Assembly: GCA_963766505.1 (NCBI GenBank)
Contig: CAVYAL010000010.1
Span: 186,001 to 250,000 of the forward strand
Source: DATIRA01 sp963766505
GTDB lineage: Bacteria; Pseudomonadota; Gammaproteobacteria; Steroidobacterales; Steroidobacteraceae
DNA: 64,000 nucleotides
Direction: 5' to 3'
The notes under the pieces were generated by a model that was not told where the DNA came from, searched no databases, and was given only the letters and a program-made list of their open reading frames with translations. Positions 50,713 through 59,905 of this stretch are shown here, one piece after another. Numbering within the stretch: the first letter of the stretch is position 1; each line of letters starts with the position of its first letter. The translations under genes and the position numbers were made by a program.

Positions 50713-52029
50713 GTGTACCCGCTCTACGTGCTGCTGACCTACCTGCTTGCGCCGATCGTGATGATTGCCGAGGGCTGGAAGGCTCTGCGCCATGCCGAGT
50801 ACCGCGGTCGCCTGCCGCAGCGCCTCGGCTTCGTCGAGCCCGCGGCCGGGCCCGGCACCGTGTGGGTCCACGCCGTGTCGGTCGGCGAGGTGCAGGCGGC
50901 TGCGGGACTCGTCAGGGCATTGCAGCAACGCTACCCCGATCGGCCATTCGTCGTGACGACGGTGACGCCTACCGGCGCGGCCCAGGCGCGCAAGCTGTTC
51001 GGCGACTCGGTGCGGCAATGCTACCTGCCGTACGACCTGCCAGGCGCCGTGCGACGGTTCCTGGACCGGGTCAGGCCCGATGTGGCGATCATCCTGGAAA
51101 CGGAGATCTGGCCCACGCTCTACCGCGAGCTGGGTCGTCGCGGCATCCCGCTGGTGATGGCCAGCGCCCGCGTCTCCGCGCGCTCGGTGAGCCGCTACAG
51201 GCGCATGGCGGGGCTTTTCTCGGACACGCTTTCCCACGGCCTGCTGATCGGTGCGCAGAGCGCGGCCGACGCGGATCGCTTCCGGGCCATAGGTGCCGCG
51301 CCGGATCGTGTCTCGGTCACCGGCAACGTCAAGTTCGACATGGAGATTCCCGGCTCGACCATCGACGCAGGCCGCGAGCTGCGCGCGCGCTTCGCGGCCG
51401 GTCGGCCGGTGTGGATCGCGGGCAGCACGCACGAGGGGGAAGAGGAGGCCGCGCTCGCGGCGCATGACCGTCTGCTGCAGCGGCAGCCCGAGGCGCTGCT
51501 GATACTCGTGCCGCGTCATCCGCAGCGCTTCGAGGCCGTGCGGGGCCTGCTGCGTCGGCGCGGGCTGCGCTTCGCGCAGCGCAGCCTCGGCGAGGAACCG
51601 TCAGGCACGCAGCCGGTATTCCTGGTCGATACGCTGGGTGAGCTGCAGATGTTCTATGCAGCGTCCGACGTGGCCTTCGTCGGCGGCAGCCTGGTGCCCG
51701 TCGGCGGCCATAATCTGCTGGAGCCGGCCGTGCTCGGGCTGCCGGTGCTCTCGGGACCGTACACCCAGAACGCGCAGGAGATCGCGGACCTGCTCGCCGC
51801 ATCCGGCGCGTTGCTGATCGTCCGGGACGAGCTCGAGCTGGCGCGGGCGCTGGTCGATCTGCTGTCCAGCCCGACGCTCGCCCGCGAGACCGGCGAGAAG
51901 GGTCGCCGGGCGATGGCGCAGAGCCGCGGCGCCGTCGAGCGACTGGTCGCGCTGGTCGAGCCGCTGCTCAGCCCGCAGGCTTGCCGCGGACCGCAGGCAG
52001 CGGCGCCGGCGTCGTCAGAAAGGCGTTGA
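50713..52029 (+). CDS. waaA: 3-deoxy-D-manno-octulosonic acid transferase
   Basis: Adds Kdo to lipid IV-A. The 438-residue protein starts at GTG (VYPLYVLLTYLLAPIV, membrane anchor) and carries the GT30 features VWVHAVSVGEVQAAAGLVRA, TTVTPTGAAQARKLFG, the catalytic ETEIWPTLYRELGRRG, and FVGGSLVPVGGHNLLEPAVL. It follows kdkA directly and is convergent with tolC, whose coding end overlaps it by 62 bases. Confidence 0.96.
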   Translation: MYPLYVLLTYLLAPIVMIAEGWKALRHAEYRGRLPQRLGFVEPAAGPGTVWVHAVSVGEVQAAAGLVRALQQRYPDRPFVVTTVTPTGAAQARKLFGDSVRQCYLPYDLPGAVRRFLDRVRPDVAIILETEIWPTLYRELGRRGIPLVMASARVSARSVSRYRRMAGLFSDTLSHGLLIGAQSAADADRFRAIGAAPDRVSVTGNVKFDMEIPGSTIDAGRELRARFAAGRPVWIAGSTHEGEEEAALAAHDRLLQRQPEALLILVPRHPQRFEAVRGLLRRRGLRFAQRSLGEEPSGTQPVFLVDTLGELQMFYAASDVAFVGGSLVPVGGHNLLEPAVLGLPVLSGPYTQNAQEIADLLAASGALLIVRDELELARALVDLLSSPTLARETGEKGRRAMAQSRGAVERLVALVEPLLSPQACRGPQAAAPASSERR

Positions 52030-53434
52030 TCGAGGCAAGGTCCTGCGGCGCCAGCACGCCCGCGGCCGACTTGAGCCTGACAAGGTTGATCAGGTAGTCG
52101 TAGCGGCTGCGCGCGTAGTCGCGCTGCGCCTCGAACAGGCGTTGCCGCGCAAGCAGCACGTCGACGGTCGTGCGGGTGCCGACCTCGAAGCCGGCCTCGG
52201 TCGCCTCGAGCGCAGTCTGGTTCGACTTCACGGACTGCTTGAGCGCCTGCACACGGGCCCGCTCGGCGAGCACTCCGAGGTAGGCGTCCCGGGTCTCGCG
52301 CTCGGCCTGCCGCAATGCGCCCTCCAGCCGCTCACGTTCCGCGCGGTGCAGGTAGACCTGCTCGCGGACCCGCGAACGGGTGGCTCCGCCCGTGTAGATC
52401 GGGATGTTCACCCGCAAGCCGATCACGTCGTCGGTGCGACTGGCATCAGCGGAACCGGCTACCGGCTCGCCGGGCGGAATGGTGGGGTTGTCCACCTGCA
52501 CGATCCGCCTGTTGACCTGCTCGGCATCGCGGTCGTTCTCGAAGCGCTGCGCGAACAGGTCCACCGTCGGCATGTATCCGCCCTGCGCGACCTTCACGTT
52601 GGACTTGGCGATGTCCACGCCCAGCCGGGCGGCGATGACGTTCAGATTCTGGTCCATGGCCTGGCCCACCCAATGTTCCTCGTCGGCGGGCTGCGGCTGG
52701 TCCAGCGGCATGTCCTCGCCGGGCTTGACGAGCAGCTGATACGCCTCGCCGGTCAGTTCCCGCAGCGCCTCGTGCGCGCTCGCGAGGCTGCGCTTGGCCG
52801 CAATGACACCCGCGGTCGCGCTGTCGTGTGCCGCCCGCGCTTCCTGCACGTCCGTGATCGCGATGAGTCCGACCTCGAAGCGCTTCTCCGCCTGCTCGAG
52901 CTGGCGGTTCACCGACTCGAGCGTCGCTTCCGCGGCGCCGAGCGTGTCCTCGGCCGCGAGCACGTCGAAATACCGCTGGGCCACCCGCACCAGCAGGTCC
53001 TGCTGCGCCGCCCTGTAGTTCGCTTCGGCCAGAGCCACCTGGGAGTCCGCACGCTTCAACTGCTGCCACTGGTCCCAGCGAAACACCGTCTGCGTCAGCT
53101 GTGCCGTGTAGTCCCAGTACAGGTCGGTGTCGGTCGAGTTCTTGTTGCCGACCGGGATCACGTCGCCGGTCGTGGTATCAACCTGCGGGAAGAAGGACTC
53201 GCTGTCCGATTCCGCCGTGTTGACCTGTCCGCCGACGCTGATCTGCGGGAACAGCAGGGCCCTGGCCTGCGGCTTGGCCTCGAGGGCGGCCATCCGGCGC
53301 GCATCGGCCTCCCGGATCAGCGGATCGTTCTGGACCGCGGCCTGGTACACATCGACCAGGTTTTCAGCCGGCGCTGAGCCGGCGAAGAGCACCATCGCAA
53401 CGCCGATGGCGAGGGCAGAGGACTTCTGACGCAT
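51968..53434 (-). CDS. tolC: TolC-family outer-membrane efflux channel
   Basis: Forms the trimeric tunnel used by tripartite efflux pumps and type I secretion. The 488-residue protein has a signal peptide (ALAIGVAMVLFAGSAPA), then the internally repeated TolC fold: AVQNDPLIREADARRMAALE, AQRYFDVLAAEDTLGAAEAT, and, in the second half, REQVYLHRAERERLEGALRQ and LLARQRLFEAQRDYARSRYD. Start at 53,434 (MRQKSSALA) is preferred to an upstream one. The next gene on the same strand is pcm. Confidence 0.95.
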   Translation of the reverse strand: MRQKSSALAIGVAMVLFAGSAPAENLVDVYQAAVQNDPLIREADARRMAALEAKPQARALLFPQISVGGQVNTAESDSESFFPQVDTTTGDVIPVGNKNSTDTDLYWDYTAQLTQTVFRWDQWQQLKRADSQVALAEANYRAAQQDLLVRVAQRYFDVLAAEDTLGAAEATLESVNRQLEQAEKRFEVGLIAITDVQEARAAHDSATAGVIAAKRSLASAHEALRELTGEAYQLLVKPGEDMPLDQPQPADEEHWVGQAMDQNLNVIAARLGVDIAKSNVKVAQGGYMPTVDLFAQRFENDRDAEQVNRRIVQVDNPTIPPGEPVAGSADASRTDDVIGLRVNIPIYTGGATRSRVREQVYLHRAERERLEGALRQAERETRDAYLGVLAERARVQALKQSVKSNQTALEATEAGFEVGTRTTVDVLLARQRLFEAQRDYARSRYDYLINLVRLKSAAGVLAPQDLASINAFLTTPAPLPAVRGKPAG

Positions 53435-53535
53435 GAACTCACCTGTGGCGGCCAGGCCGCCCTTTAGGGTCAACTGGTGTTGTACTAGGGTATATCACCT
53501 GCCAAGCCGATGCCTAGCCCCCCGTCCAACGAAGC

Positions 53536-54189
53536 CTAGAACTCGAATCGCGGCGGCCGGGCGGCGTGGATCAGCGGGGCCACCTCGGTTTCAAAAAGCG
53601 TCTCACTGAACCAGGCATCCGCAGCGATTCGGGTAATCAGCCGGGCTTCCATGACGGGCCCGGTACCCACGACGGCGAAAAGGCGGCCTCCGATCGTGAG
53701 GCTCCGCTCGAAGCGGGCGTCGTAAACAGGGAGGGAGCCCGTGAGCGCGATCGCGTCGAACGCCGAATCGCCGGCAAGGCTCAGCGCGTCTGCGGTCTCG
53801 ACCTGGACGTTCACGTATCCGAGCCGCAGCAGTCGCTGGCTGGCCGCCTCGGCCAGATCCGGGAAAATCTCCAGGCTGTGCACCTTGTGCGCGAGCCGCG
53901 ACAGGCAGGCGGCGAAGAAACCGCTCCCGGTTCCCACTTCCAGAACCCGGTCCCCATTGAGGATCCCGAGCGCCTGTAGGATGCGGCCCTCGAGCTGTGG
54001 GGAGAGCATTCGCTGACCATGCCCAAGCGGGATCTGCATGTCGGCGAAGGCCAGTTCGCGATACCGGGCCGGAACGAACTCCTCGCGCGGAACCTGGTCG
54101 AAAACGTCGAGCACGCCGGGATTCAGCACCTCCCAGGCGCGGATCTGTTGCTCGATCATCTGTCTGCGGGCACTCTCGAGGTCGAACAT
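53536..54189 (-). CDS. Protein-L-isoaspartate O-methyltransferase-like protein
   Basis: A 217-residue SAM-dependent methyltransferase of the Pcm family, which repairs isoaspartyl residues. Motifs: LNPGVLDVFDQVPREEFVPA, GHGQRMLSPQLEGRILQALG, and the SAM site RVLEVGTGSGFFAACLSRLA. Located upstream of tolC on the same strand, a common arrangement in gammaproteobacteria. The classical Pcm motif is varied at the substrate loop, so activity on isoaspartate is likely but not certain. Confidence 0.88.
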   Translation of the reverse strand: MFDLESARRQMIEQQIRAWEVLNPGVLDVFDQVPREEFVPARYRELAFADMQIPLGHGQRMLSPQLEGRILQALGILNGDRVLEVGTGSGFFAACLSRLAHKVHSLEIFPDLAEAASQRLLRLGYVNVQVETADALSLAGDSAFDAIALTGSLPVYDARFERSLTIGGRLFAVVGTGPVMEARLITRIAADAWFSETLFETEVAPLIHAARPPRFEF

Positions 54190-54407
54190 CACGGCGGTTC
54201 CGGTGGCGCTTCCGGCAGCGGCGCTGCCGGTGTGGTCAAGGCGACGCAGCTTAAGTGTCCAGCGTTCAGCTCACAAGGCGGCGCAGCGGGTGATTATGGT
54301 GAATCCAGCGGGTCGTCGCGACCCGTTCCGTTATGCTTGGATGACACTCTCCAACAACAACCCAGCCAGAGCGGGAGCACCACCGGGACCCCGACGGATT
54401 CGACCCC

Positions 54408-56732
54408 ATGGAAAGTCCCGGAAATGACACCTTGATTTTCGCGGTGATTGCACTGGGCGCGGTCGTTGCGCTGCTGGCGTTCCTGCTCCATCGGCGCACC
54501 CGGGAACTCGCCGGGCTGCGCGAGCTGGGCGAACGCGTTGAGGCCGTCGCGGCTTCGGGAGAGCTCGGCGAGCGCCTGACCCCGCTGGCCGCGGACGGCG
54601 GTGCGGCGCGGCTGGCCGGCCAGCTGGACCGGCTGATCGAGCACACGGACCTGAGGCTGCGCACGGCCGCCGAACGCGAGAAACTCTACGTCCGGCTGCT
54701 GGAGAGCATGCACGAGGCCGTTGCGGTCGAGCAGCAGGGCATCCGGCTCGCGAATGCGCGCTTCGCGGAAATCTGTGGAGCGCAGAGTCCCTCGCAGCTG
54801 TCGGGGGCCCGGATCGCCGAGCTCGTGCATCCGGATTTCAGCGAGCTGGTGGCTGAGCTGCTCAGGCGTCATCTCGAGGGCGAACCGGCCCCGCAGCGGA
54901 TCGAGGCGGAACTGCGCTCGGCGAACGGCGCGCCGCCACGCCTGGAGTTCAGCTTCGCCCGCACGGAGCTGAACGGACGGCCAGCGGTGCTCGTTGCGGC
55001 CGTGCAGATGGGCCCGAAATCCGCTGAGGGCTGCGCCCGGCGCAGCGACGCCGGAGCCTGGGAAGCACTGGACTCGCTGGGCGAGGGCGTGCTGACGACC
55101 GACCTGCAGGGCCGGATCGTCTACGCGAACAAGGTCGCGGCCCAGCTGGTCGGCCGGCCCGCGGCGGAGATCCTGGGCAATACGCTGCTCGAAGTGCTGA
55201 AGCTGGCCGATGACGACGGACGCAAGTCGCTGGGCGACCCGGTGCGGCAGTGCCTCGCGACCGGGGCTCGCCTGAATCTCGGGCGCCGGGGCATGCTGGT
55301 CGCGAATGGCGGCGACACCGAGCGGTCCATCGAGCTGACGATCGCGCCGCTGCGTGAGTCGGCGGGCCAGATTACCGGCACCGTCATCGCGCTGCGTGAC
55401 GTCAGCGACCTGCGAGGGCTCACGCAGCAGATGTCCTACCAGGCCAGCCACGATGCGCTCACGGGCCTGGTCAATCGCCGCGAGTTCGAGCGGCGCCTGC
55501 AGGAAGCGCTGGAGTCCGCGCACGCGGAGAGCCGCCATCACGTGCTCTGCTACCTGGACCTCGATCGCTTCAAGGCCGTCAACGACGAGTGCGGGCACGT
55601 CGCCGGCGACAGCATGCTGCGCGAGGTCGCCGGGCTGATAAAGGACGCGGTGCGTGACTCCGACACGGTCGGCCGGCTCGGCGGCGACGAGTTCGGCATC
55701 CTGCTGATCGGGTGTCCGCTCGAGAAGGCGCGCCAGATCGCCGACGACGTCGTGCGTGCCGTCGGCGAGTATCGCTTCGTCTGGAAAGAGAAGATCTTTA
55801 CGATCGGCGTCAGCGTCGGGCTCGTCGAAGTGATGCGCGGCAGCGTCGCGATCGAGGACCTGATCGGCGCGGCGGATTCCGCCTGCTACGTGGCGAAGAA
55901 GCAGGGCGGTCACGTCCAGGTCTACTCGGCGCGCGAGGAGGCGCAGGCGCGGCAGCGCGGCGAGATCCGCTGGCTGCAGCAGCTGCAGTCGGCGCTGAAG
56001 GAGGGACGGTTCGAGCTGTACGCACAGCAGATCGTCTCGATGGCGCCCGAGGACGAACCCGTTCCCGGACCAGGGCTCGAGGTACTGCTGCGGCTGCGCG
56101 ACGAGAGCGGGGCTGCCATCGCGCCGCCCGAGTTCATGCGGGCCGCCGAGCGTTACCGGCTGATGCCGCACGTCGATCGCTGGGTCGTCCAGACGGCGCT
56201 GACGGCGCTGGGACGCGGCGGCATCCGTTTGCCGGAGGGCCGCAGCCTCTGCATCAACCTTTCCGGCCAGACGCTCGGCGACGCCAGCTTCCTGGAGTTC
56301 GTCGTCGACTGCCTAGACCGCACCGCAGTGAGCCCGGAGCGGCTCTGCTTCGAGGTGACCGAGAACGCGGTCATCACCAATATCGAGGATGCGCGCCGTT
56401 TCATCGGCGTGCTGCACGGCATGGGCTGCAGTTTCGCGCTGGACGATTTCGGACGCGGCCTGAGCTCGTTCGCGAACCTGAAGAACCTGTCGCTCGACTA
56501 CGTGAAGATCGACGGTTCCTTCATCCGTAACCTCGCCTCGGATACGGTCAACCAGGCCATGGTCACGGCGATGATCAAGCTCGCGCGCTCGCTGGACTTC
56601 AGGGTGATCGCGGAGCAGGTCGAGGATGCCGACGCGCTCGAGTCAGCGCGTCGCATGGGCGTCGACTTCGTCCAGGGCTACCAGATCGGCCGCCCGCAGC
56701 CGCTGTCGCTGGCTGGTCCGATCGCAGCTTGA
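54408..56732 (+). CDS. PAS-GGDEF-EAL cyclic-di-GMP protein
   Basis: A 774-residue signalling protein: one N-terminal membrane helix (LIFAVIALGAVVALLAFLLH), two PAS-like domains (residues ~86-190 and ~225-345), a GGDEF domain with intact GGDEF at residues 425-429, and a C-terminal EAL domain. In the EAL part the signature motif is EVL (GLEVLLRL), DDFGRGLSSF is intact, KIDGSF is intact, and the usual AEGVE reads AEQVE. Both activities are possible; the EAL half may be weaker than usual. It overlaps the MOSC gene by four bases. Confidence 0.92.
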   Translation: MESPGNDTLIFAVIALGAVVALLAFLLHRRTRELAGLRELGERVEAVAASGELGERLTPLAADGGAARLAGQLDRLIEHTDLRLRTAAEREKLYVRLLESMHEAVAVEQQGIRLANARFAEICGAQSPSQLSGARIAELVHPDFSELVAELLRRHLEGEPAPQRIEAELRSANGAPPRLEFSFARTELNGRPAVLVAAVQMGPKSAEGCARRSDAGAWEALDSLGEGVLTTDLQGRIVYANKVAAQLVGRPAAEILGNTLLEVLKLADDDGRKSLGDPVRQCLATGARLNLGRRGMLVANGGDTERSIELTIAPLRESAGQITGTVIALRDVSDLRGLTQQMSYQASHDALTGLVNRREFERRLQEALESAHAESRHHVLCYLDLDRFKAVNDECGHVAGDSMLREVAGLIKDAVRDSDTVGRLGGDEFGILLIGCPLEKARQIADDVVRAVGEYRFVWKEKIFTIGVSVGLVEVMRGSVAIEDLIGAADSACYVAKKQGGHVQVYSAREEAQARQRGEIRWLQQLQSALKEGRFELYAQQIVSMAPEDEPVPGPGLEVLLRLRDESGAAIAPPEFMRAAERYRLMPHVDRWVVQTALTALGRGGIRLPEGRSLCINLSGQTLGDASFLEFVVDCLDRTAVSPERLCFEVTENAVITNIEDARRFIGVLHGMGCSFALDDFGRGLSSFANLKNLSLDYVKIDGSFIRNLASDTVNQAMVTAMIKLARSLDFRVIAEQVEDADALESARRMGVDFVQGYQIGRPQPLSLAGPIAA

Positions 56733-57577
56733 CCGGCGCGCAGGCTGTGCGGAATCGTGTTGCGACAGACGTGATCACGATCTCGAGCCTGCACGTATAC
56801 CCGGTCAAGTCCTGCCGTGGCATCGAGCGCGAGCAGGTGCGCCTCACCGATGCGGGACTCGAGTACGACCGGGAATGGATGGTCGTCTCGCCGCAGGGAC
56901 GCTTCCTGACCCAGCGCGAGGAGCCGCGGCTCGCGCGGATCGGGACGCGCCTCGCTGGGGCGGAGTTGCAGCTGTCGGTCGACGGTCACGGCAGCGTCGT
57001 GGTGCCGCTCGAGGCCGCCGGGGAGCCGGTCGAGGTGTCCGTCTGGGGGGAGCGCTGCGCGGCGCTCGAGCAGGGGCCTGAGGTGTCGGACTGGCTCAGC
57101 GGCTTCCTCGGCCAGCGCGTGCGCCTGGTGCGGTTCGATCCGCGCGGCCGGCGACGCAGCGATGCGAACTGGACCGGCGACGCCGAGGCCTACAGCCGGT
57201 TCGCCGATGGCTTCGCCTTGCTCGCGATCTCGCTGGCCTCGCTGGCGGACCTCAATGCCCGGCTCGAGCGGCCGCTGCCGATGAACCGGTTCCGTCCGAA
57301 CCTCGTGCTCGACGGGCTCGAGCCCTACGCAGAGGACGAGCTCGGCGACTTCGGCGGGGAGCGCTTGCGGCTGCGCGGCGTGAAGCCCTGCACGCGCTGC
57401 CGGATCACCGCCACGGACCAGCTGAGCGGGGAGTTCCAGGGCGAGGAGCCGCTGCGAACGCTGAAGACCTATCGCTGGGATTCGCGGCTGCGCGGCGTCA
57501 AGTTCGGCCAGAACGTCATCGTGCTCGACGGGGCGGGGGTCGAGTTGCACAAGGGGCAGCAACTCGCGCGCCTCTGA
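56729..57577 (+). CDS. MOSC-domain protein, YcbX/mARC-like
   Basis: A 282-residue molybdenum-cofactor protein. The N-terminal MOSC barrel begins SSLHVYPVKSCRGIEREQVR, and the MOSC core has MNRFRPNLVLDG and the cofactor-ligand region GVKPCTRCRITATDQLSGE. It resembles YcbX and eukaryotic mARC, which reduce N-hydroxylated compounds, but lacks the C-terminal 2Fe-2S domain of E. coli YcbX. Its start overlaps the stop of the GGDEF-EAL gene. Confidence 0.92.
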   Translation: MTGAQAVRNRVATDVITISSLHVYPVKSCRGIEREQVRLTDAGLEYDREWMVVSPQGRFLTQREEPRLARIGTRLAGAELQLSVDGHGSVVVPLEAAGEPVEVSVWGERCAALEQGPEVSDWLSGFLGQRVRLVRFDPRGRRRSDANWTGDAEAYSRFADGFALLAISLASLADLNARLERPLPMNRFRPNLVLDGLEPYAEDELGDFGGERLRLRGVKPCTRCRITATDQLSGEFQGEEPLRTLKTYRWDSRLRGVKFGQNVIVLDGAGVELHKGQQLARL

Positions 57578-57585
57578 GTGGACTG

Positions 57586-58596
57586 TCACCCGGTCAGGTC
57601 GCCGCGCAGTTCACGGGGGGTTCGGCCCGTCCAGCGGCGGAACGCCCGCGTGAAATTGGCCTGGTCGGAAAATCCCACCAGGAAGGCGATTTCCGCCAGG
57701 CTGTGCCGACGGTCCCGCAGGTACTGCAGTGCCATGTCACGGCGCGCCGCATCGAGCACGGCCTGGTAGTTCGTGCCTTCGCTGCGCAGTTTTCGCCCGA
57801 GCGTGCTGGGACTCTGGCTCAGGCGCTGGGCGATCTGCTCCTGGCTGGTGCGGCCGGCCGGCATGGACTGGACCAGCAGCTGCCTCACCCGTGCCGCGAC
57901 CGAGTCCGGGCGCAGCGTGTCCAGGTAAGCGGCCGCGAGCCGGTCGGTTTCCGCCGCCAGCTCGGCATTGCCGGTCAGGATCGGCTGCCTGGCGACCTGC
58001 GCGTCGAACATGATGGCCGCGGCCGGTGCGTCGAACTCCACCGGGCAGCCTAGCAGTGCGCGGTACTCGGCAGGCCGGCCCTGGTCGCCATGCGGCAGCC
58101 GCACGGCGATGGGCATGGCGTCGCTGCCGGCCCCGAGCTTCAGCAGGCGCAGGATCGCCAGCGTCGCGGCGTCGAGCGACTGGTCGGTGGGCATGACGAT
58201 GCGTTCATCCGGACGGCCCTCCAGCCGAACGACGACGGCGTCCTCGGACACGACCAGGCGCCCGTTCGTGCTCACGACGTGGCCATACCGCTCGATCCGG
58301 TGCAGTGCGTCCAGCAGCGTGGCGCTGCTCAGGATGCCGAGCCCGAGCGCATGGAACATCCCTGGCCGGACTCGCGCGCCCACCTTGAAGCCGAACATCG
58401 GGTCGCCGGTCTCCTCGACCGCGAGCCTCCACAGCTGCTGGATCCTCGAGGCCGGATAACGCGCACCCGGCCGGGCCAGCATGCCGAGGTCGATGCCGGC
58501 GCGCCCGGCCAGCGTCTCGAGCGATATCCGTTCCTGCTCCAGGGCCTCTTTCATGGCCGTGAGCGTCACGGCCAGCACGGTGGGTTCGTTCAGCAT
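57586..58596 (-). CDS. AraC-family transcriptional regulator
   Basis: A 336-residue regulator starting MLNEPTVLAVTLTAM. The N-terminal portion has the arabinose-binding-like domain common in OruR/VirS-type regulators (ARYPASRIQQLWRLAVEETG), and the C-terminal domain has two helix-turn-helix motifs (QEQIAQRLSQSPSTLGRKLR and SLAEIAFLVGFSDQANFTRA). A GTG 14 residues upstream is an alternative start. Convergent with the MOSC gene, no target is evident. Confidence 0.9.
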   Translation of the reverse strand: MLNEPTVLAVTLTAMKEALEQERISLETLAGRAGIDLGMLARPGARYPASRIQQLWRLAVEETGDPMFGFKVGARVRPGMFHALGLGILSSATLLDALHRIERYGHVVSTNGRLVVSEDAVVVRLEGRPDERIVMPTDQSLDAATLAILRLLKLGAGSDAMPIAVRLPHGDQGRPAEYRALLGCPVEFDAPAAAIMFDAQVARQPILTGNAELAAETDRLAAAYLDTLRPDSVAARVRQLLVQSMPAGRTSQEQIAQRLSQSPSTLGRKLRSEGTNYQAVLDAARRDMALQYLRDRRHSLAEIAFLVGFSDQANFTRAFRRWTGRTPRELRGDLTG

Positions 58597-58747
58597 GGCG
58601 CCGGCCCCGCAGCGGGATTGCTCGCCGATGATAAACACCGCTTCGGTTCCCGCAAGCCGGGGCCAGCGCGGTGCGCCGGGTCAAAACGGCCAACAACTCG
58701 ACTGCCAGGGACAAGAACGGGCGGCAGCCGCCCCCTACAGTACGGCC

Positions 58748-59269
58748 ATGAGCGACGATGCGCAGATCAACACTGGCCCGCAGGCGGATACCCACGACGA
58801 GCCGGAGCCGGGGCACGGGCATTCACGTTCCGATCGTGCGCTCTGCGCCAGGGGACGGTCTGGGGCCGACGAGCGTTCAGAGGCGCTGCGGCTGCTGCTC
58901 GAAGCGCAGCGCAACCAGGCGCGGGTGCAGGCGCCCGAGCTGCTCGCCGAGGTCGATCCCGACCGCGTGCTGCTGCTCTGGTTCGCGATCGGGGCGATCG
59001 ACGTGATTTCGCGGACGGCAGACGGGCCTGCCGACTCAGTCGGCGACACCTTGTTCCGCGAGGCCGTCCAGCTGATATTCGACGACGAGGACCGCCGCGG
59101 ACGGCACGCCGTCTCGCGGCCGGCGCGCCCCGAGCAGGCTACGGTCGAGCGTTTCGAGCAGGCCGGGCGCCGCGCCGTGCAGGACTGCCTGGCCGGACCT
59201 GCCGATCTCGCGCACTACGTCGACGCGCTGCGCGCCGATTCGCGCAGCCGGCGTCGCATCGACGCCTGA
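58748..59269 (+). CDS. Hypothetical soluble protein
   Basis: A 173-residue protein of unknown function beginning MSDDAQINTGPQADTHDEPE with a disordered, histidine-containing N-terminus, then a helical part (SEALRLLLEAQRNQARVQAP, LLLWFAIGAIDVISRTADGP) and a charged tail LRADSRSRRRIDA. No catalytic motif. Divergent from the AraC regulator. Confidence 0.6.
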   Translation: MSDDAQINTGPQADTHDEPEPGHGHSRSDRALCARGRSGADERSEALRLLLEAQRNQARVQAPELLAEVDPDRVLLLWFAIGAIDVISRTADGPADSVGDTLFREAVQLIFDDEDRRGRHAVSRPARPEQATVERFEQAGRRAVQDCLAGPADLAHYVDALRADSRSRRRIDA

Positions 59270-59289
59270 GCCCGCCCCGCGCCGGCGGG

Positions 59290-59679
59290 TCAGGGATCGA
59301 TGATGATTATCGGGTCGAGGTCCGTGCCGTCCACCTCGGCCGTGTACTTGTACTCCCTCGGCGCGGCATCGGCCCTGACCGTGCCCTTGAGCGTCTTGCC
59401 CACCTTGTCGCGCTTGTGCTTCCAGTCGAACGGGGAGTCCTCCTCGCTGGCGAACTTGACCGCGAATTCCCTGGCCCCTTCGCCCTTGAACTTCCACTTG
59501 ATCTCGTCGCCTGCGCAGGCTTGAACCGGATCAATCGACACCGCCGGCGTGCCGTCGGCACCGATCGTCACCTCTACCGTCAGCTTGGTCTTGTCGGACT
59601 CGCAGGCACCGGCCATCGCCGGATAGCAGGCCATCGCGATCGTGCCAGCCGCGAGCAGCGGCGCAATCCAGGTCTTCAT
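59290..59679 (-). CDS. Secreted protein of unknown function
   Basis: A 129-residue protein with a signal peptide (APLLAAGTIAMACYPAMAGA) and a beta-rich mature part: KLTVEVTIGADGTPAVSIDP, ACAGDEIKWKFKGEGAREFA, EYKYTAEVDGTDLDPIIIID. The EIKWKF and strand pattern resemble a cupredoxin-like fold without an obvious copper site. The start at 59,679 (MKTWIAP) has a GGAGG site nine bases upstream. Convergent with the preceding hypothetical gene. Confidence 0.7.
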   Translation of the reverse strand: MKTWIAPLLAAGTIAMACYPAMAGACESDKTKLTVEVTIGADGTPAVSIDPVQACAGDEIKWKFKGEGAREFAVKFASEEDSPFDWKHKRDKVGKTLKGTVRADAAPREYKYTAEVDGTDLDPIIIIDP

Positions 59680-59905
59680 CTCGGGCATCCTCCAGTTCGA
59701 TACTTGACCCGTCAGCAGCGGGCCGGTTCTTATTGCCCGCGTTTCAGGCGGGCCCCCGGGTAGTCGTATACGCGATCCGCCCGGGCCCTGCCACTGCCCG
59801 TCGCCCCGGGGTGGTTGCGCTCCATGCCCTGGTAGAGGTTCCATAGCCCTGGCGAATCAGCAGAGCGGCGGCACGTGATCAGCCGTCGGGCCCCGGGGGG
59901 AAGAA

